Part shown: positions 31,183 to 42,350 of the stretch, piece by piece | Layout of the letters: the number at the start of each line of letters is the position of its first letter | How positions within the stretch are numbered: the first letter of the stretch is position 1 | NCBI GenBank assembly: GCA_934045075.1 | Contig: OW203722.1 | Coordinates: 13,764,796 to 13,828,795, forward strand | From: Yponomeuta sedellus | Lineage: Eukaryota > Arthropoda > Insecta > Lepidoptera > Yponomeutidae | Direction: 5' to 3' | Length of the DNA: 64,000 bases | Translations under genes and position numbers: made by a program | Notes under the pieces: generated by a model | What the model was told of the DNA's origin: nothing | Database searches by the model: none | The model's input: the letters and a program-made list of their open reading frames with translations, nothing else

Positions 31183-33264
31183 TTATACCTTGAAATAAGT
31201 CGAGTTCCAATTACTTCAGTTTCAAAATTAAACATTTTTAATTTAAACTCTTCTAAACGAATTTAGCTAATTAAGTTATTTATAATTATAATGACAGCCA
31301 TGTATGGACAAAAAGGTAAATTTAACAAAAGCATTATAACAAAAAAAATATAATTCTCTGTTTTCTATCTTTGACAAAAGACAAAAAAAATCTTAATAAA
31401 AGCAGATGTACTTCTAATGTCAAAATATAAGTATTGAGTAATCTCTCAAAGGATCCCTATGAATACTACTCTTAAGTTTGTAAACAATTATATCTAGTCC
31501 ACGTCTACAAAGTCGCCAGCCGGGTTCCCGGGAATTCATTACTTTCTTACAAAGCCACCGCTTTTATCTCAAAGGATGTGCTTTTGTAATCACATTACGC
31601 AAATGAGAGCTTGCGTATTCAGGGATGATTCGGGATCGGCCGTGATGCCAAAAAATAGACGACACTCTATGCGTGTCTAATGGGTAATTCCTGCCATTAG
31701 TCGCTGAGTACTACCGAAACTATTATTCCACTTTCCATACCGCTTTAGGTATGAACACTGGCTAATAAGGTTTTAACCTCCGTGCGTGGGTCATTTACCT
31801 AATCTTAAGTCGTTAAACTTAATACCGATACATAATACGTAACGTATACAGCAGAAAAAGTAATTAGTAAGTACAGGCCAACTCAGAAGTGGTTATGTAA
31901 GTAGATGAAAGTTATCTAGTTTCGCGTAATACCGTGCAATTTAGCACCAAATCCCCGGAAGGCGGTGTGGATACAGCTAGATTAGTCTCGCTGTGGGTAT
32001 CATAAATTCCTTAGCCATTTATCGATGTTGAATCTCGGAAGCCTTGTTACTTTGGGACTAACAAGCAATATTGTTAGCTGCAATGTATATCGATTGCCAT
32101 TGTTTCGTTTGATTTGTGAACATAAAAACAGACATATCGACACAAAAGACTATCCGATGTTTTTAAATGTCAAAAATCTTTAGCGAGAACTCAATGTTCT
32201 TTGTCTGGTAAGTCTTTTGAGTTTACATCAAGTCGAATGAAGAGACACCGACGTGACTCAGTTCCTGATTGGACAGGCGTGATAATATTGTTTTACGTCC
32301 TTTATGAAAAAGAAAGACTTTGACCTCATAAAAAATTTGAACCAGTAAAAGAGATAACTGAGTTAATAAATAAATTATTAGCTTCTACAAATGAACAGAA
32401 CGAAAAAGATTTAAATGAAGTTTAAAATTTGTAGTCTTAAATCTAGAATAAAAGGTACTAAAAAAGTTGCCCTCAATTACTTGAATAATAGGTATTTAAT
32501 TTTAGGTTTTTTTATTAATTAAGGTGTACCAACACGGTGCCCATACATTTTCTACACGGAAATTACAATCTATGCAACTTAAATACACCCCCATGACCGG
32601 AGCCTACCACATTTGCCTTTATATCAGCAATAAGATTCTAGACTGATATAACTGAAATAATCACTCTTAAAAAAAGCGCTCTTACTCTAGAGATGGCCTT
32701 TTCGAATGCGGTGAAAAGATGCTGTTTTGTTTTAAAAAGCACCTCGAAATGGACATTCAAGAGCTTTCTCAGAGGTAAGAGCTTTATTAATTCGATCTAT
32801 GGTTTTATTGAACTTATAGACAATGTAGTGAGATTCATGCTATAACAGCATAAACAGTTTACCTCCTTTGAATGCTATGCGAGCTAAAAGGTCTCAATAC
32901 GTTTTAATTCTAAGAAGTTCTGTCTATCGATAAAAAAAATCACATACAGCCGAAGCGACACCCGGACGTGGAATGCTTTGAAATGTGATCTTTACGTTTC
33001 AGTTGCGATTCAATGAAAACCTGCGACAAAGCGGCATATAAAGTGTACGTATGTTGAATGGGTAATGCGATCGATACATTTCGCAACTAGAAAACTGTTT
33101 GAGTTGTAGAACGTAAGGCAACCTATATGGACAGTTTCGTCAAATACTCGTTCACATTTTAACAGCTTTGTAAGCAGTTTTAACGTGAAAGGTTAACCAG
33201 GTAAATCTAAATCTAGAGGTATAATAAATTGCGCTCATTATCATTTAGTGGGTTTGGCAGAAGT
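31183..33264. other. Unannotated AT-rich sequence
   Basis: About 2 kb with no supported gene or repeat. Confidence 0.4.
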
Positions 33265-33365
33265 TCTACGTTCGCTCTGTGAGTAACTCTATTTCCTGCT
33301 ACGTGCTACGATTGCTACGTAATGCCGTAGCTGGCTACGGCGTAGCTCGCAGCCCGCGCTGTTTC
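33265..33365. repeat. GTAGC/GCTAC motif cluster 2
   Basis: Contains TGCTACGTGCTACGATTGCT, ACGTAATGCCGTAGCTGGCT and ACGGCGTAGCTCGC: about seven GCTAC/GTAGC words in 100 bp, as at 3830-3975. Confidence 0.5.
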
Positions 33366-35429
33366 GAGTGCCTTTCAGTGCGAATAGTGCCTTTTGCCTT
33401 TTTTGACCGACCGTCACGGAACATTATAGGTTTAGAAAGAGCTATATTTTTAATACATTTTAGACTGTAAGGGTGACATTTTATTTAATTCTGCTCAAAA
33501 AAACCCTAAGCTTTATAGATTAGATACATTTAAGAACATGTCTAGTCCTTTAAGCCTAAATATATTTTGATACTGTTGTTTTACACTCAAATAATGCGAT
33601 AACGTGGCGTAGAAAATGGTGTCATAGTGGAAGAAATAGCCAACATTAGTCCAAACTAGAAACTCCTGGTAATTATTGTGTGATATTTTTTTTTGATCTT
33701 ATGGTTTTAGACACGTTTTGCTTGTTTTTTGCCTATCAACTACCATTCAAATGGGCTGTTTATAAATATGGAAACCGATATTGGCAATGAGTTCAAAAAT
33801 AAAAATATATTCACACAAATGTCTTGTAAATATCTAGACTTTTCAAAAAGTCCAATATTTAATGTTTTAATTACTCCACTACAATAATAGCTTACGCATG
33901 AGCTGTATTAAAATGCGATTTAAATTAGTGCTTCACATCATATATTGATGATCATGATGATGGTTGAAACCAATAAACCGCAAATTAGTTACTAAACGCA
34001 ACAGTGGTGGATGACATAGTTACAATAATTGTTTATTTAATGCAGCTTACGCAGTACCTACTATGAAATTGGCCGACGCCCGTGCGGCGGCAAAACCGAT
34101 ACTTGATATGCAATGCATATTCATCGACTGCGGAGCAATCAATTCTGAATTTCGGGATTTGTTACTTTATAACAAAAGACTGCATGGATGAGAAATTTCT
34201 ATTTCCATATGCCTCTTTTTCATCAAGAACAATCTATCGGCAGCGATCGCTGTCTACGTAGGGTACTCACACGGTTTATAACGCAATAATCAAAAGTGCC
34301 GGTTTGATTAATTATAAACATGATTAAGTTGTATCAAATACAAAGCCCTAAACTGAATAAATTTAAAAATTATTTTTAACTGTATAATTTATTTTACGTA
34401 TGTTCTCTAAGTGGTACGGACTAGAAGACTAAACAATTTTTTTCCAATGGGTTTGCAATAAAACAATTAAGCCTAGTTTCATCCTAACGCGTTAAGACAA
34501 ACCGGTTTGGCCCAGAAAAATCTAGCATAACCCAAAATTTGGTGTGGCTAGATAGACAAACAGGTCACCTAGTACAAACACGTACATCTGGCCAACCAGA
34601 TTTTGGGCACTAGATAAGAGCAAATAAATAGTTGTCTCTGGAACCCTTTCAAAAAGTTGTGTTATATATGTAGTGACGGCAGACCAGACGACCGTGGAAC
34701 CTACATAAAAATGACGCTAACAATTAAAAGCAGGCGGCAACGCAGCTCTCGCGGCCCAGCCTGTCATCCATCACCGGGGGGCGGGCCACTGACGCGGACA
34801 AATGGAGTGCGATTTGATCCAACGCCCGCGGTCGAGCTGATCCCACTTTCATTCACAACTTATGCAGTCACAGAAAAACAAAGGAGCTGAACTCATTAGG
34901 ACGGCTAAAAGTCTTATGTTTTATTCAGGACCCATTCGCCGAGAAAGTGACCGAACTCATTTAACATTTAAACGAGTCACAATTGTTCTATTCTGCTCGT
35001 ACTGACCTAGTCTAGTCATAACATCACATAATTACTTTATAAGTATGTCATTATTATTTTTGGAGTTGTCAGTAGGCCGATACCAGCCAACATATTAGTT
35101 TGAATGCGGTAGTGGTTGAATAAATTATGTAGCGGCCAATATTTCAACGAACATGTTCATAAGTTTTATCAGATGCACTACCTATATGCATTTAGGTGTA
35201 TTGGTCTGTGCCCGTATGTTTCATGTCAGGAAATAACAGTTTGCTGGGTTCCCAGCAGCCGGCGCATATTTACGAGTTATTGCACTCGTTGTTCGACTTT
35301 TTCGACGAAAAAGCCTTTTTTTAATTATGTCACTCTACCCACTACGTATGAAGATAATCTGTCAAGCTATGATGGTAGCCTTTTTCTTTGCATTTGCCAC
35401 AGATACGAGTATATCTACCACTTTTTTGT
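33366..35429. other. Unannotated sequence
   Basis: No gene or repeat recognised. The GC-rich stretch at 34735-34840 is open in one frame but shows no domain. Confidence 0.4.
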
Positions 35430-35442
35430 ATGAGGTTCCCTT

Positions 35443-35647
35443 ACACTATTTTTTTTATTTTTAATGCACTAACCCGTGCTAAGGAACAAATTTAAAAACC
35501 TATTTAGAGGCTAAAAATTTCACCCATGCCGGGATTCGAACCCGCAACCTCTGGCTATCCGTACCAGCCATCTGGTACGGATAGCCAGAGGTTGCGGGTT
35601 CGAATCCCGGCATGGGTGAAATTTTTAGCCTCTAAATAGGTTTTTAA
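35443..35647. repeat. Palindromic SINE A insertion with 13-bp target duplication
   Basis: The left arm (minus) runs from the distal tail to the anticodon-stem region CTGGCTATCCGTACCAG. A CCAT spacer follows, then the right arm (plus) resumes CTGGTACGGATAGCCAG and runs out to TAGGTTTTTAA. The arms are exact complements as far as I can see. The whole is flanked by a perfect ATGAGGTTCCCTT at 35430-35442 and 35648-35660. So the inverted form either inserted as a unit or was made during one insertion event. Confidence 0.9.
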
Positions 35648-36125
35648 ATGAGGTTCCCTTGTGCGAGCACATACAAAACAAAGTCTACACCTGGCATTTT
35701 AAGAGATCTTGATGCGATCTCTAATAAAATCATTGTCTGAATACGCGCTGCTAACCAAATACATAGGACATAATTTATATAAAAAGTTGCGGTTGTTCAT
35801 AACACAGAAGGTTAGAAAATCAGAAAGTTCATGAGGGTAAAGTATTGTAATCAAGCCTTCATCCCGCATTCACATAAACGTGTCGAAAGTCAAAGTTGCC
35901 TCGTCTCGCGAAGTTTCACGACTGAGCTTGCTTTCCTTTAAAAGTCGTTCATTATGATGTCCCCTCGTGCAGACGGGTGCTGGCAGAGTCCTGTGCTTCT
36001 GTGCTTAATTCTGTTTGCTAGTACCTGATAAGCATCCGCATGTTCACTCGAACCGGTCTGAAACTTGACACTCTTTACATCCTAATGATTCGAGACTTGG
36101 GATTAAGCAATAAACGAACGAAATA

Positions 36126-36322
36126 GTCGCTGCCTGTAAATAATACAGAGAATATTGTAAAGAGGTTCGAAATTTCGCTGATGTCGGTACTTGCCCATTA
36201 GCTCAGTTGGGAGAGCGCTGGCACGGTTAGCCAGAGGTTGCGGGTTCGAGTCCCGGCAAGCGTGGAATTTTGAACCTCTATATAGGTTTTTAAAATTGTC
36301 CTTAGCACGGGTTAGTGCAACA
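36126..36322 (+). repeat. tRNA-like SINE A, 5'-truncated copy
   Basis: Starts GTCGCTGCCTG, includes TTAGCTCAGTTGGGAGAGCG and GGGTTCGAGTCCCGGC, and ends with the tail CCTTAGCACGGGTTAGTGCA. No matching flanking duplication seen. Confidence 0.85.
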
Positions 36323-36572
36323 AAAGGAATATAATAATATTTATTATTATACTTTTAAAGTGTAATAAAAACTCTCTCCACGAATCACACTTTATTAAAT
36401 TACACTATACCCTCTGTATCATTGGAAGCCCAAGTGTATCACATATAAAATGTGTAATTGAAATAAGGCAAAACCTGTTTTTTACAAAAACAGTTCTTTA
36501 AAGCTATTGTATTGTCTGGCATGCTGTCTCGCTCACTCAATCAAAATAATTTATTGATTTAAAAAAGCATAT

Positions 36573-36636
36573 TATAATACTATTTTTATTTTTAACGCAC
36601 TAACCCGTGCTAAGGAAAATTTTAAAAAATCTATTT
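36573..36636 (-). repeat. SINE A tail fragment, inverted
   Basis: TACTATTTTTATTTTTAACG, CACTAACCCGTGCTAAGG and TTTTAAAAAATCTATTT form the minus-strand tail only. It faces the copy at 36126-36322. Confidence 0.75.
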
Positions 36637-36644
36637 ATTTGTAC

Positions 36645-36668
36645 ATATATATATATATATATATATAT
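36645..36668. repeat. (TA)n microsatellite
   Basis: About 12 TA units next to the SINE tail fragment. Confidence 0.9.
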
Positions 36669-36669
36669 T

Positions 36670-37881
36670 TTACAATAATTAAAATTGTGAGCATGTGTAA
36701 GCGAGACGCTATGCCAAATAAAGTTAAACTACTCCATGGCAAGCTTGTAATCCATCAGAGTTTTAGTGATAAAGATTCCGAAATAAAAATTTTTTCGGGA
36801 AATATTGTCTTAATAGTAAAAAAAACCTTTAATGTGTATCTAGGTTTAAAATGTTTTTTTCCAGTTTAAGCGAAAACTGTGTAAGTAAATATGCATAAGA
36901 ATTTTCCGTATTGTGCCATACCTAGCTGCAATGTATTATGAATATTTTCCGAATCTACCAAACAAATAAGCTAAGAAAAAGATAAAATAATGACCAAAAA
37001 CCAAAAGTGTCATTGTGGTTCTCAAGTTGTTTACAATAATTCAAACGGTCAACAGGTTAATTAAATATCAAGTTTTATAATAAAGAAACAATTAGAAACC
37101 ATTTTCCGATACCAACTAATTTCTGCTCTATAAAAATATACTTAAGCTAGGCACGATCCAAGTGTTATTAATTTCCAGAACAATGAAACCGCTAGTACGC
37201 CGCATATTGTGCTTAAAGCCCCACAGCGGAGTGGCCATGCCTTAGTTTGTATGCACTGAATGCAGAACTCTAAGATATGACGTCATAATGCTAATGTAAA
37301 AGCCTTTGTGTATTCTTGTACGTTCGTATGTATGAATTTTAAGTAATGTATCTTGAGACTAAAATAGCTACTGTGTGAAATAAAAATAAACTTCGTTGAA
37401 GGTTTAAATGTAAGAACGTAGGTGTATTACGTCAGGATTTTCTACTATACCTAGAACTGGTAGTAACATTTTGCTTTTAGAATATTAAAAAACTGGTCAT
37501 ATGCGTGTCGGGACACGCGAATTGTAGGGTTTCGTAGGGGGAGGAGTATTTTACCTGCTATATACATAACTAACAACTTCATCAAAGTAATTTTTAATGG
37601 AATTTGTACGTAACTTTTCCTTATAAACATGTAAAGCGGAGCTAACCGTCATAGTTTTCTTATTTAGTTTACTATTATATGCTACTGACCTGAATTTTTT
37701 CACGATTCTACAATTAACCATTTAGCCGGGAAACAAAAAAAAAATACGAAAAATTAGGATTTAAAACTTAATATTTTACAGACGGATCCCTCGATAAAAA
37801 AACGATTGTTTATTTTCTTTCCATATTATTTATAAGTTTATACCTATAATTATAGTAGATTGTTAACCAAGGGCTGTATGA
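36670..37881. other. Unannotated AT-rich sequence
   Basis: No gene or repeat supported. The frame 36639-36869 starts in the TA run and shows no domain. Confidence 0.4.
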
Positions 37882-37920
37882 CATCAATTGCATCCAATTA
37901 GTCCGAGTATGCAATTGATG
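37882..37920. repeat. Perfect 12-bp inverted repeat
   Basis: CATCAATTGCAT (37882-37893) and ATGCAATTGATG (37909-37920), with a 15-nt loop. It lies just past the 3' end of the recombinase-like fragment. Confidence 0.75.
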
Positions 37921-37946
37921 CTTACACGCGAGGTAAACACTCTGCT

Positions 37947-38261
37947 TTACATATCGATTGTGAGGTAAGTAAAAAAACAAGAAAGCAGATTTCTATGAAC
38001 ATAGAAATAAATATGTAGTAATAAATAATAAAAGCACCATAAACTGGAAGGTTGTAGCTTCTTAGATAATTCATTAAAATATGATATAAAAACACTTTCA
38101 GAAATAGATTTAACTTTTTTTTCTGATCGCCACTTCATAAATTCGTCGTATGCCTTTACATATCTTTCTTTCGAGTTCGGCGGTAATAGATTATCTAAAA
38201 CTGTTTTTGCTTCTTCTTTTATAAAATCGGGGGTTAGATCCATGTCTTCGTCACTTGACAT
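37947..38261 (-). pseudogene. N-terminal fragment of a Crypton-like tyrosine recombinase
   Basis: The ATG at 38261 opens a 104-codon frame. Residues 1-75 have the pattern of the N-terminal (SAM-like, core-binding) region of Crypton-type tyrosine recombinase proteins common in arthropods: an acidic start (MSSDEDMDL), LLPPNSKERYVKAYDEFMKW, SISESVFISYFNELSKKLQP and SSLW. Relatives normally continue with a 'YSMLKS' helix and then a catalytic R...HxxR...Y domain. Here the frame turns into AT-rich sequence with many aromatic residues after SSLW, and no catalytic domain follows. The break is either a truncation or an exon end (TTATG|GTGCTT is only a weak donor). Family assignment is from recall of the motif pattern. 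Confidence 0.55.
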
Positions 38262-38683
38262 TTTTCAAAACTTTTCAGAAAGAACTCCAAAACACGAAAA
38301 AAAATTTTTTCGCGCCTAGCTAGTCGACTGACTTTTTTACTCTTCACGATTTTATGGCACGCAAGCGCGTCAAATCGTGCTGGCCAGTTTGATTTTTAAA
38401 TCGATTTCAATTAACATACGATGTGACTGTGAAACAAATAGTTCGACATTTAAAATAAAATGTTCATAAATTCTAATATAAATTGTCTCGATTCCGATTC
38501 GAGTAAATAATGGATACCGAGAAAAAAAATATTAACTTTGAAAAATATTCTTCTTGCAGTATGAGTATGACAGTTCTTTTTTCAAATTCCAAAACCTATG
38601 CTGTAATGTTAACATTACATGGTATGTTTTGAAACATATGCTGTAATGATATCCATACACCCCGGCATTCAGGGAAGTGACTA
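38262..38683. other. 5' flank of the recombinase fragment; imperfect palindrome
   Basis: The interval upstream of the fragment's ATG includes a 42-bp imperfect palindrome centred on GTTAAC near 38612 (CAAAACCTATGCTGTAATG against its near complement, about 15 of 19). If a Crypton-like element once lay here, one end would be expected in this interval. I cannot delimit it. Confidence 0.4.
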
Positions 38684-38865
38684 CTTACAGAGCAAGAGAT
38701 ATGTAATAGTACATTATGATATAAGTGCGGTAAGTTGAAAATTACAGCCGAGGCGATATTAGTAGCCCGAGCCATCGGCGAGGGCTATAAGGAAGCAGAG
38801 GCTGTAATTTTCAAAGCGCACGTATGTCATACGACGTTTTATAACATATTTACGAGGAAATTAAT
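38684..38865. repeat. Long imperfect foldback with GCCCGAG...GCGAGGG core
   Basis: GAAAATTACAGCC and GGCTGTAATTTTC pair exactly. Outside them the arms remain alignable for about 40 bp more (ATATGTAATAGTACATTATG and the complement of ATAACATATTTACGAG-side sequence) with mismatches. The loop side reads GTAGCCCGAGCCATCGGCGA. It shares the TAATAGTACATTA start and the GCCCGAGC/GCGAGGG core with 7337-7457. Confidence 0.65.
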
Positions 38866-39500
38866 AAAACTCTGACTTTGTTATCATCACTACTTGACGA
38901 CATTTTCAAATAAAAACGAAAAAGCGCGCGGATTTATTTTTACTTGTCCACAAATAAGCGATGCGCGCGTATCAACTTTTTTTTTAGGCAAAGGTACAAA
39001 AACAGCCAGTATTACTAATAAAGTAAATTAATATTTTTGTGTTTTTGTTACAGATAAATGGTTGTAATTTATTGTCAAAATTAATTAAATTAAAGAATTA
39101 AATGTTTATTTGTTATATTTTATTTCCCAAAGTTAATTTTATTCATAAAATATTGACCACTTTCTTGACATAAAACCTCTTTGCTAAGATTTTTAAAAGT
39201 ATCGTTCATTTTTAGAAACTTTATTAAAAAAAAAACACGTGCCTTTTACATTACATTATCGCACAAGTACGTAATGAGATACATTACGATATTGAAATTG
39301 GTGTAATTACAACCACTTTACGAGCAAATATTTTATAAAATTAATTAAAGTGTGTGTACTCATATTCTTTTGAATTACCAATCCAACGGATCCCTATATT
39401 ATAGTGTAGGAGAAAATAATACATCCTAAATTTAGATGTAAGGGAGTAGTATTTCTTAATGATTTGCGATACTCATACATAGTTATGTATTAAATAGGTC
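38866..39500. other. Unannotated sequence with possible further foldback
   Basis: An interrupted palindrome of GCGCGCGGATTTATTT type lies near 38930-38980. At 39245-39345 there are TACGTAATGAGATACATTAC and TTTACGAGCAAATATT strings resembling the arms of the preceding foldback. No gene. Confidence 0.4.
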
Positions 39501-39562
39501 CAATCGCGATTATTTATTAGGTAAAACGTAATTACTAATTAATAATCGCTATTAGACCCGTT

Positions 39563-40142
39563 CCTATGGAAGCTCGGTCCCTATTTTGCGCATCAGTGGA
39601 CAACTATCTAAATCAACGCGGCTAATTGCCGCTGTTTCGTCGTTAGTATAATTGAGGCGTGCACCCGCTTCCAATTCATCGTAGCGTTCTTTATTCTTTA
39701 TCTATTTGACAAAAACCTGCTGAGGATTTACTGTAAAACATGCATCGTGTAACTATTGTTATTTATCAATTATAAATCATTATAAATATATTGTTATTGT
39801 TTATAGTAATATCGCTTGAGCAAAACAACAATAGGCGCGGTCAGGTGCAGTGCAGGATACGAGACCGTCCCGTGACTACCGCTTGTGGCATTTTTTCCGA
39901 GCGCTTCCGTGCTTCGCAAGGCGCGTTAAGCCGTTGGTGCCGGCTGTCATATAATGACAGTCGTTAAGCCATGTCAGAGGCCTTATGGGCGGCTTGATAA
40001 CTTCTGACAGTAAGGCCAGCCACTGTCTTACAATCCTCCACCAACCCGGACTTGGCCCCCGTAGTGGAGTATGGCCTAACCTTCCTGCGATACAGGAAGA
40101 GACCCGTGCCTCAGCAGTGGGGACATACAAGGGTTGATAACG
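39563..40142 (+). mobile_element. Chimeric 5S-derived retroposon, copy B4, with 12-bp target duplication
   Basis: A 580-bp insertion between perfect copies of ATTAGACCCGTT (39551-39562 and 40143-40154). The first roughly 280 bp (from AGCTCGGTCCCTATTTTGCG to AAAACAACAAT) resemble no tRNA, 5S or 7SL head I know. They are joined to the 3' half of the 5S-like region (GGCGCGGTCAGGTG...GAGACCGTCCCGTGACTACC), so box A is missing. The standard SINE B body and long tail follow (GCCGGCTGTCATATAATGAC ... GACATACAAGGGTTGAT). A second copy with the same chimeric junction is at 56046-56605. It therefore amplified as a chimera. No coding capacity visible. Confidence 0.85.
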
Positions 40143-40194
40143 ATTAGACCCGTTTGATATATAACGATGTAAGGGAGGTTCCCTAATAAACTTT

Positions 40195-40335
40195 TTTTGA
40201 GATTAAGATTAAAATTTCATTGTATTATGTAGACTGCGTAATTAGTGTGTACAAATCTCTTGTACAAATTATCTGCATACGGACAGACAAGTGGCAACTG
40301 TAAGTGTTCCTTGTTTACTACGGAACCCTAAAAGG
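40195..40335 (-). repeat. Dispersed repeat J, copy 2 (degenerate)
   Basis: The minus strand reads TTTTAGGGTTCCGTAGTAAA, CAAGGAACACTTACAGTTGC and CACTTGTCTGTCCGTATG, the J pattern. Confidence 0.55.
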
Positions 40336-40556
40336 CAGGTCCTCTAACTGTGTCACGTATTTTTTTGGAAACCACATAACGAGCCATGGCACAATAATGA
40401 CGAAAACATGTATTTTTATTATTTCAATCATTTACAAATAAGAATCAATGATATACATAAGGAAAATTCGGGTTACGATGTAGCGGATAATTCAGATTGT
40501 ACTATTATTTCAGGAGCTGGTTGGTACTTTAGCAAGAAATAGCCTGAATGCCATTA

Positions 40557-40706
40557 AGTTAAATTAAATAAACTTCCTCAAACAACTATATAAATTTCCT
40601 TCCATCTTCTATTTTAGTTGTGAGAGGAAGTTTATTTAATTTAACTAATTTATTATATTAGAATGTAGTTAAAGTCACTTGGTCAAATAGCTTTAACTAC
40701 ATTCTA
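40557..40706. repeat. Two adjacent perfect hairpins
   Basis: Hairpin 1: 40557-40579 (23 bp, starts AGTTAAATTAAATAAACTTC) is complementary to 40624-40646, with extra pairing of ACAACTA/TAGTTGT inside. Hairpin 2: TAGAATGTAGTTAAAG (40659-40674) is complementary to 40691-40706 with a 16-nt loop. Only 12 bp separate them. No coding frame or known repeat. Confidence 0.9.
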
Positions 40707-42087
40707 TACCAAGTAACAACTAATCAACCAATTTGTTTAAGATATTTTTTCATTATCCTGAGTACCCAAGCACTTTAATTACTTAGGTACTCAATTAGGC
40801 AATTATGGCTAATGCGAGTTTAATCTCGTTTGCAGAAGACGAACGTACTAAAATACCTACACCCAGTAAGTTAATTTTATTTGGGCTGTACGTTAATCCA
40901 TAAGGTCAATATTTATAATCCGAATAGTAACCTCACCCTTTGAATCACACATTTCGTATGGCTTGACAAATGTATAGTGGAGACATAGTAAGGTAGTATT
41001 TGAACTCGCTCCCTAAAGGCGAGTAGTACGGAACTAATAGATTCGGAACGAATTCCCTTGGGTTAATGGCTCTGTCCTAATTTATTTAGCGTCAAGGGGA
41101 TCAGGTGACGCTAATTTAATTATAAGCAAATTAAGGACGTCTCAGAGAACCCAGCAACTCAACCGGTAGGCTAGTACGAGCAATAAATACGTCATGAATA
41201 TACTCGCAACACTTCCATCTATGTAATTTATTTCCTCTACGAGGAGAATGAAATGGTTGACGTTTCTGATGGATTTACGGGGCTTCTTACTTGATACAGT
41301 GCTTGTAACGCGTTATGGTTCGTTTATATTATTATTATGTTTGGATTTACGAAAGCGTTATTTTATAATTGAATTAAATAACATAAAAAGCATTCGGGGA
41401 CAACACAAAGAACGTTTCCACACTGGTAAATATGAGTTATCATATTCCGAAAGGGTGTATTCTTTAGTCTCGTTCATTACCCTTTCGTAAGGACTAGAAA
41501 CGGTTGGAAACAGTAAAGATTTTTTTACAATGAAAATATAACGGTATAGAAAAAATCAGATATACAAATGTTTCGTCTCTTTTATCCATATACATTATGC
41601 TATACTTTCATTAACTATGGTTATCGAAATATGGCAGTAAATATACTGACATCAAGCTAGACGATATATATAGGTAATACCAAAATATAGAGGTTTTCAG
41701 AATTTAACGGAAGGACTGATCTTTTTATCTAATCAGCCCGTAAACATAGCCCACTCTTGGGCATAGGCATCTTCTCTTCACGCCAACCCATCCCGTCCTT
41801 TGCTAGTCTCGTCCAATGTTTCCAAGCCGCTTTCACAACTCGGTGCGTTATGACACGTATATTATATCAATGTAGGTACCATAGTTTTCGTTTAATTTTT
41901 ATTTTGTTGATGGAACGATCACAGGTTCGTATCAATCGGGAAACCCTGGTAACCTGGAAGTTTATGTACCTATATAATACAATGTATGTATTTTTGAACC
42001 CTTTTCAGTGGTATTGGGCGCGGCCTGTCAGTGAAACGTGTTGAATTATTTAGCGTTCCCGCTATCGCCACCGCTTCCGCGGCAGTG
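40707..42087. other. Unannotated sequence
   Basis: No gene or repeat supported. The frames 41248-41490 and 41757-42044 show no family pattern. Confidence 0.4.
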
Positions 42088-42140
42088 ATGACTGTGACGA
42101 GACCTCATGACTGTGACGAGACCTCATGACTGTCTCGGCC
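42088..42140. repeat. Short tandem duplication, 19-bp unit
   Basis: ATGACTGTGACGAGACCTC occurs twice in direct succession, followed by a partial third unit (ATGACTGTCTCGGCCTCGTG). Confidence 0.9.
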
Positions 42141-42164
42141 TCGTGACGCACCGAATTGAAGTTT

Positions 42165-42350
42165 TACTTTGTGGGTTCCGTACCCAATGGGTGCTGCACG
42201 GGTTCATTAATATACTTACGACGTCTGTATGTTTGCCGATCGACCGAAAAGGTCTAAAGCTCGTGATCCGTAATTGCTAGCTAGTTGAAATTTTCATAGA
42301 AAATGCGTGATTATGGCGAATTGATCCTATACATGTAACGTGTTTTTTTT
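42165..42350 (+). repeat. Dispersed repeat J, copy 3 (degenerate)
   Basis: GTGGGTTCCGTACCCAATGG, then CGTCTGTATGTTTGCCGATC and TAGTTGAAATTTTCATAGAA fit the J pattern. Weak without alignment. Confidence 0.45.
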
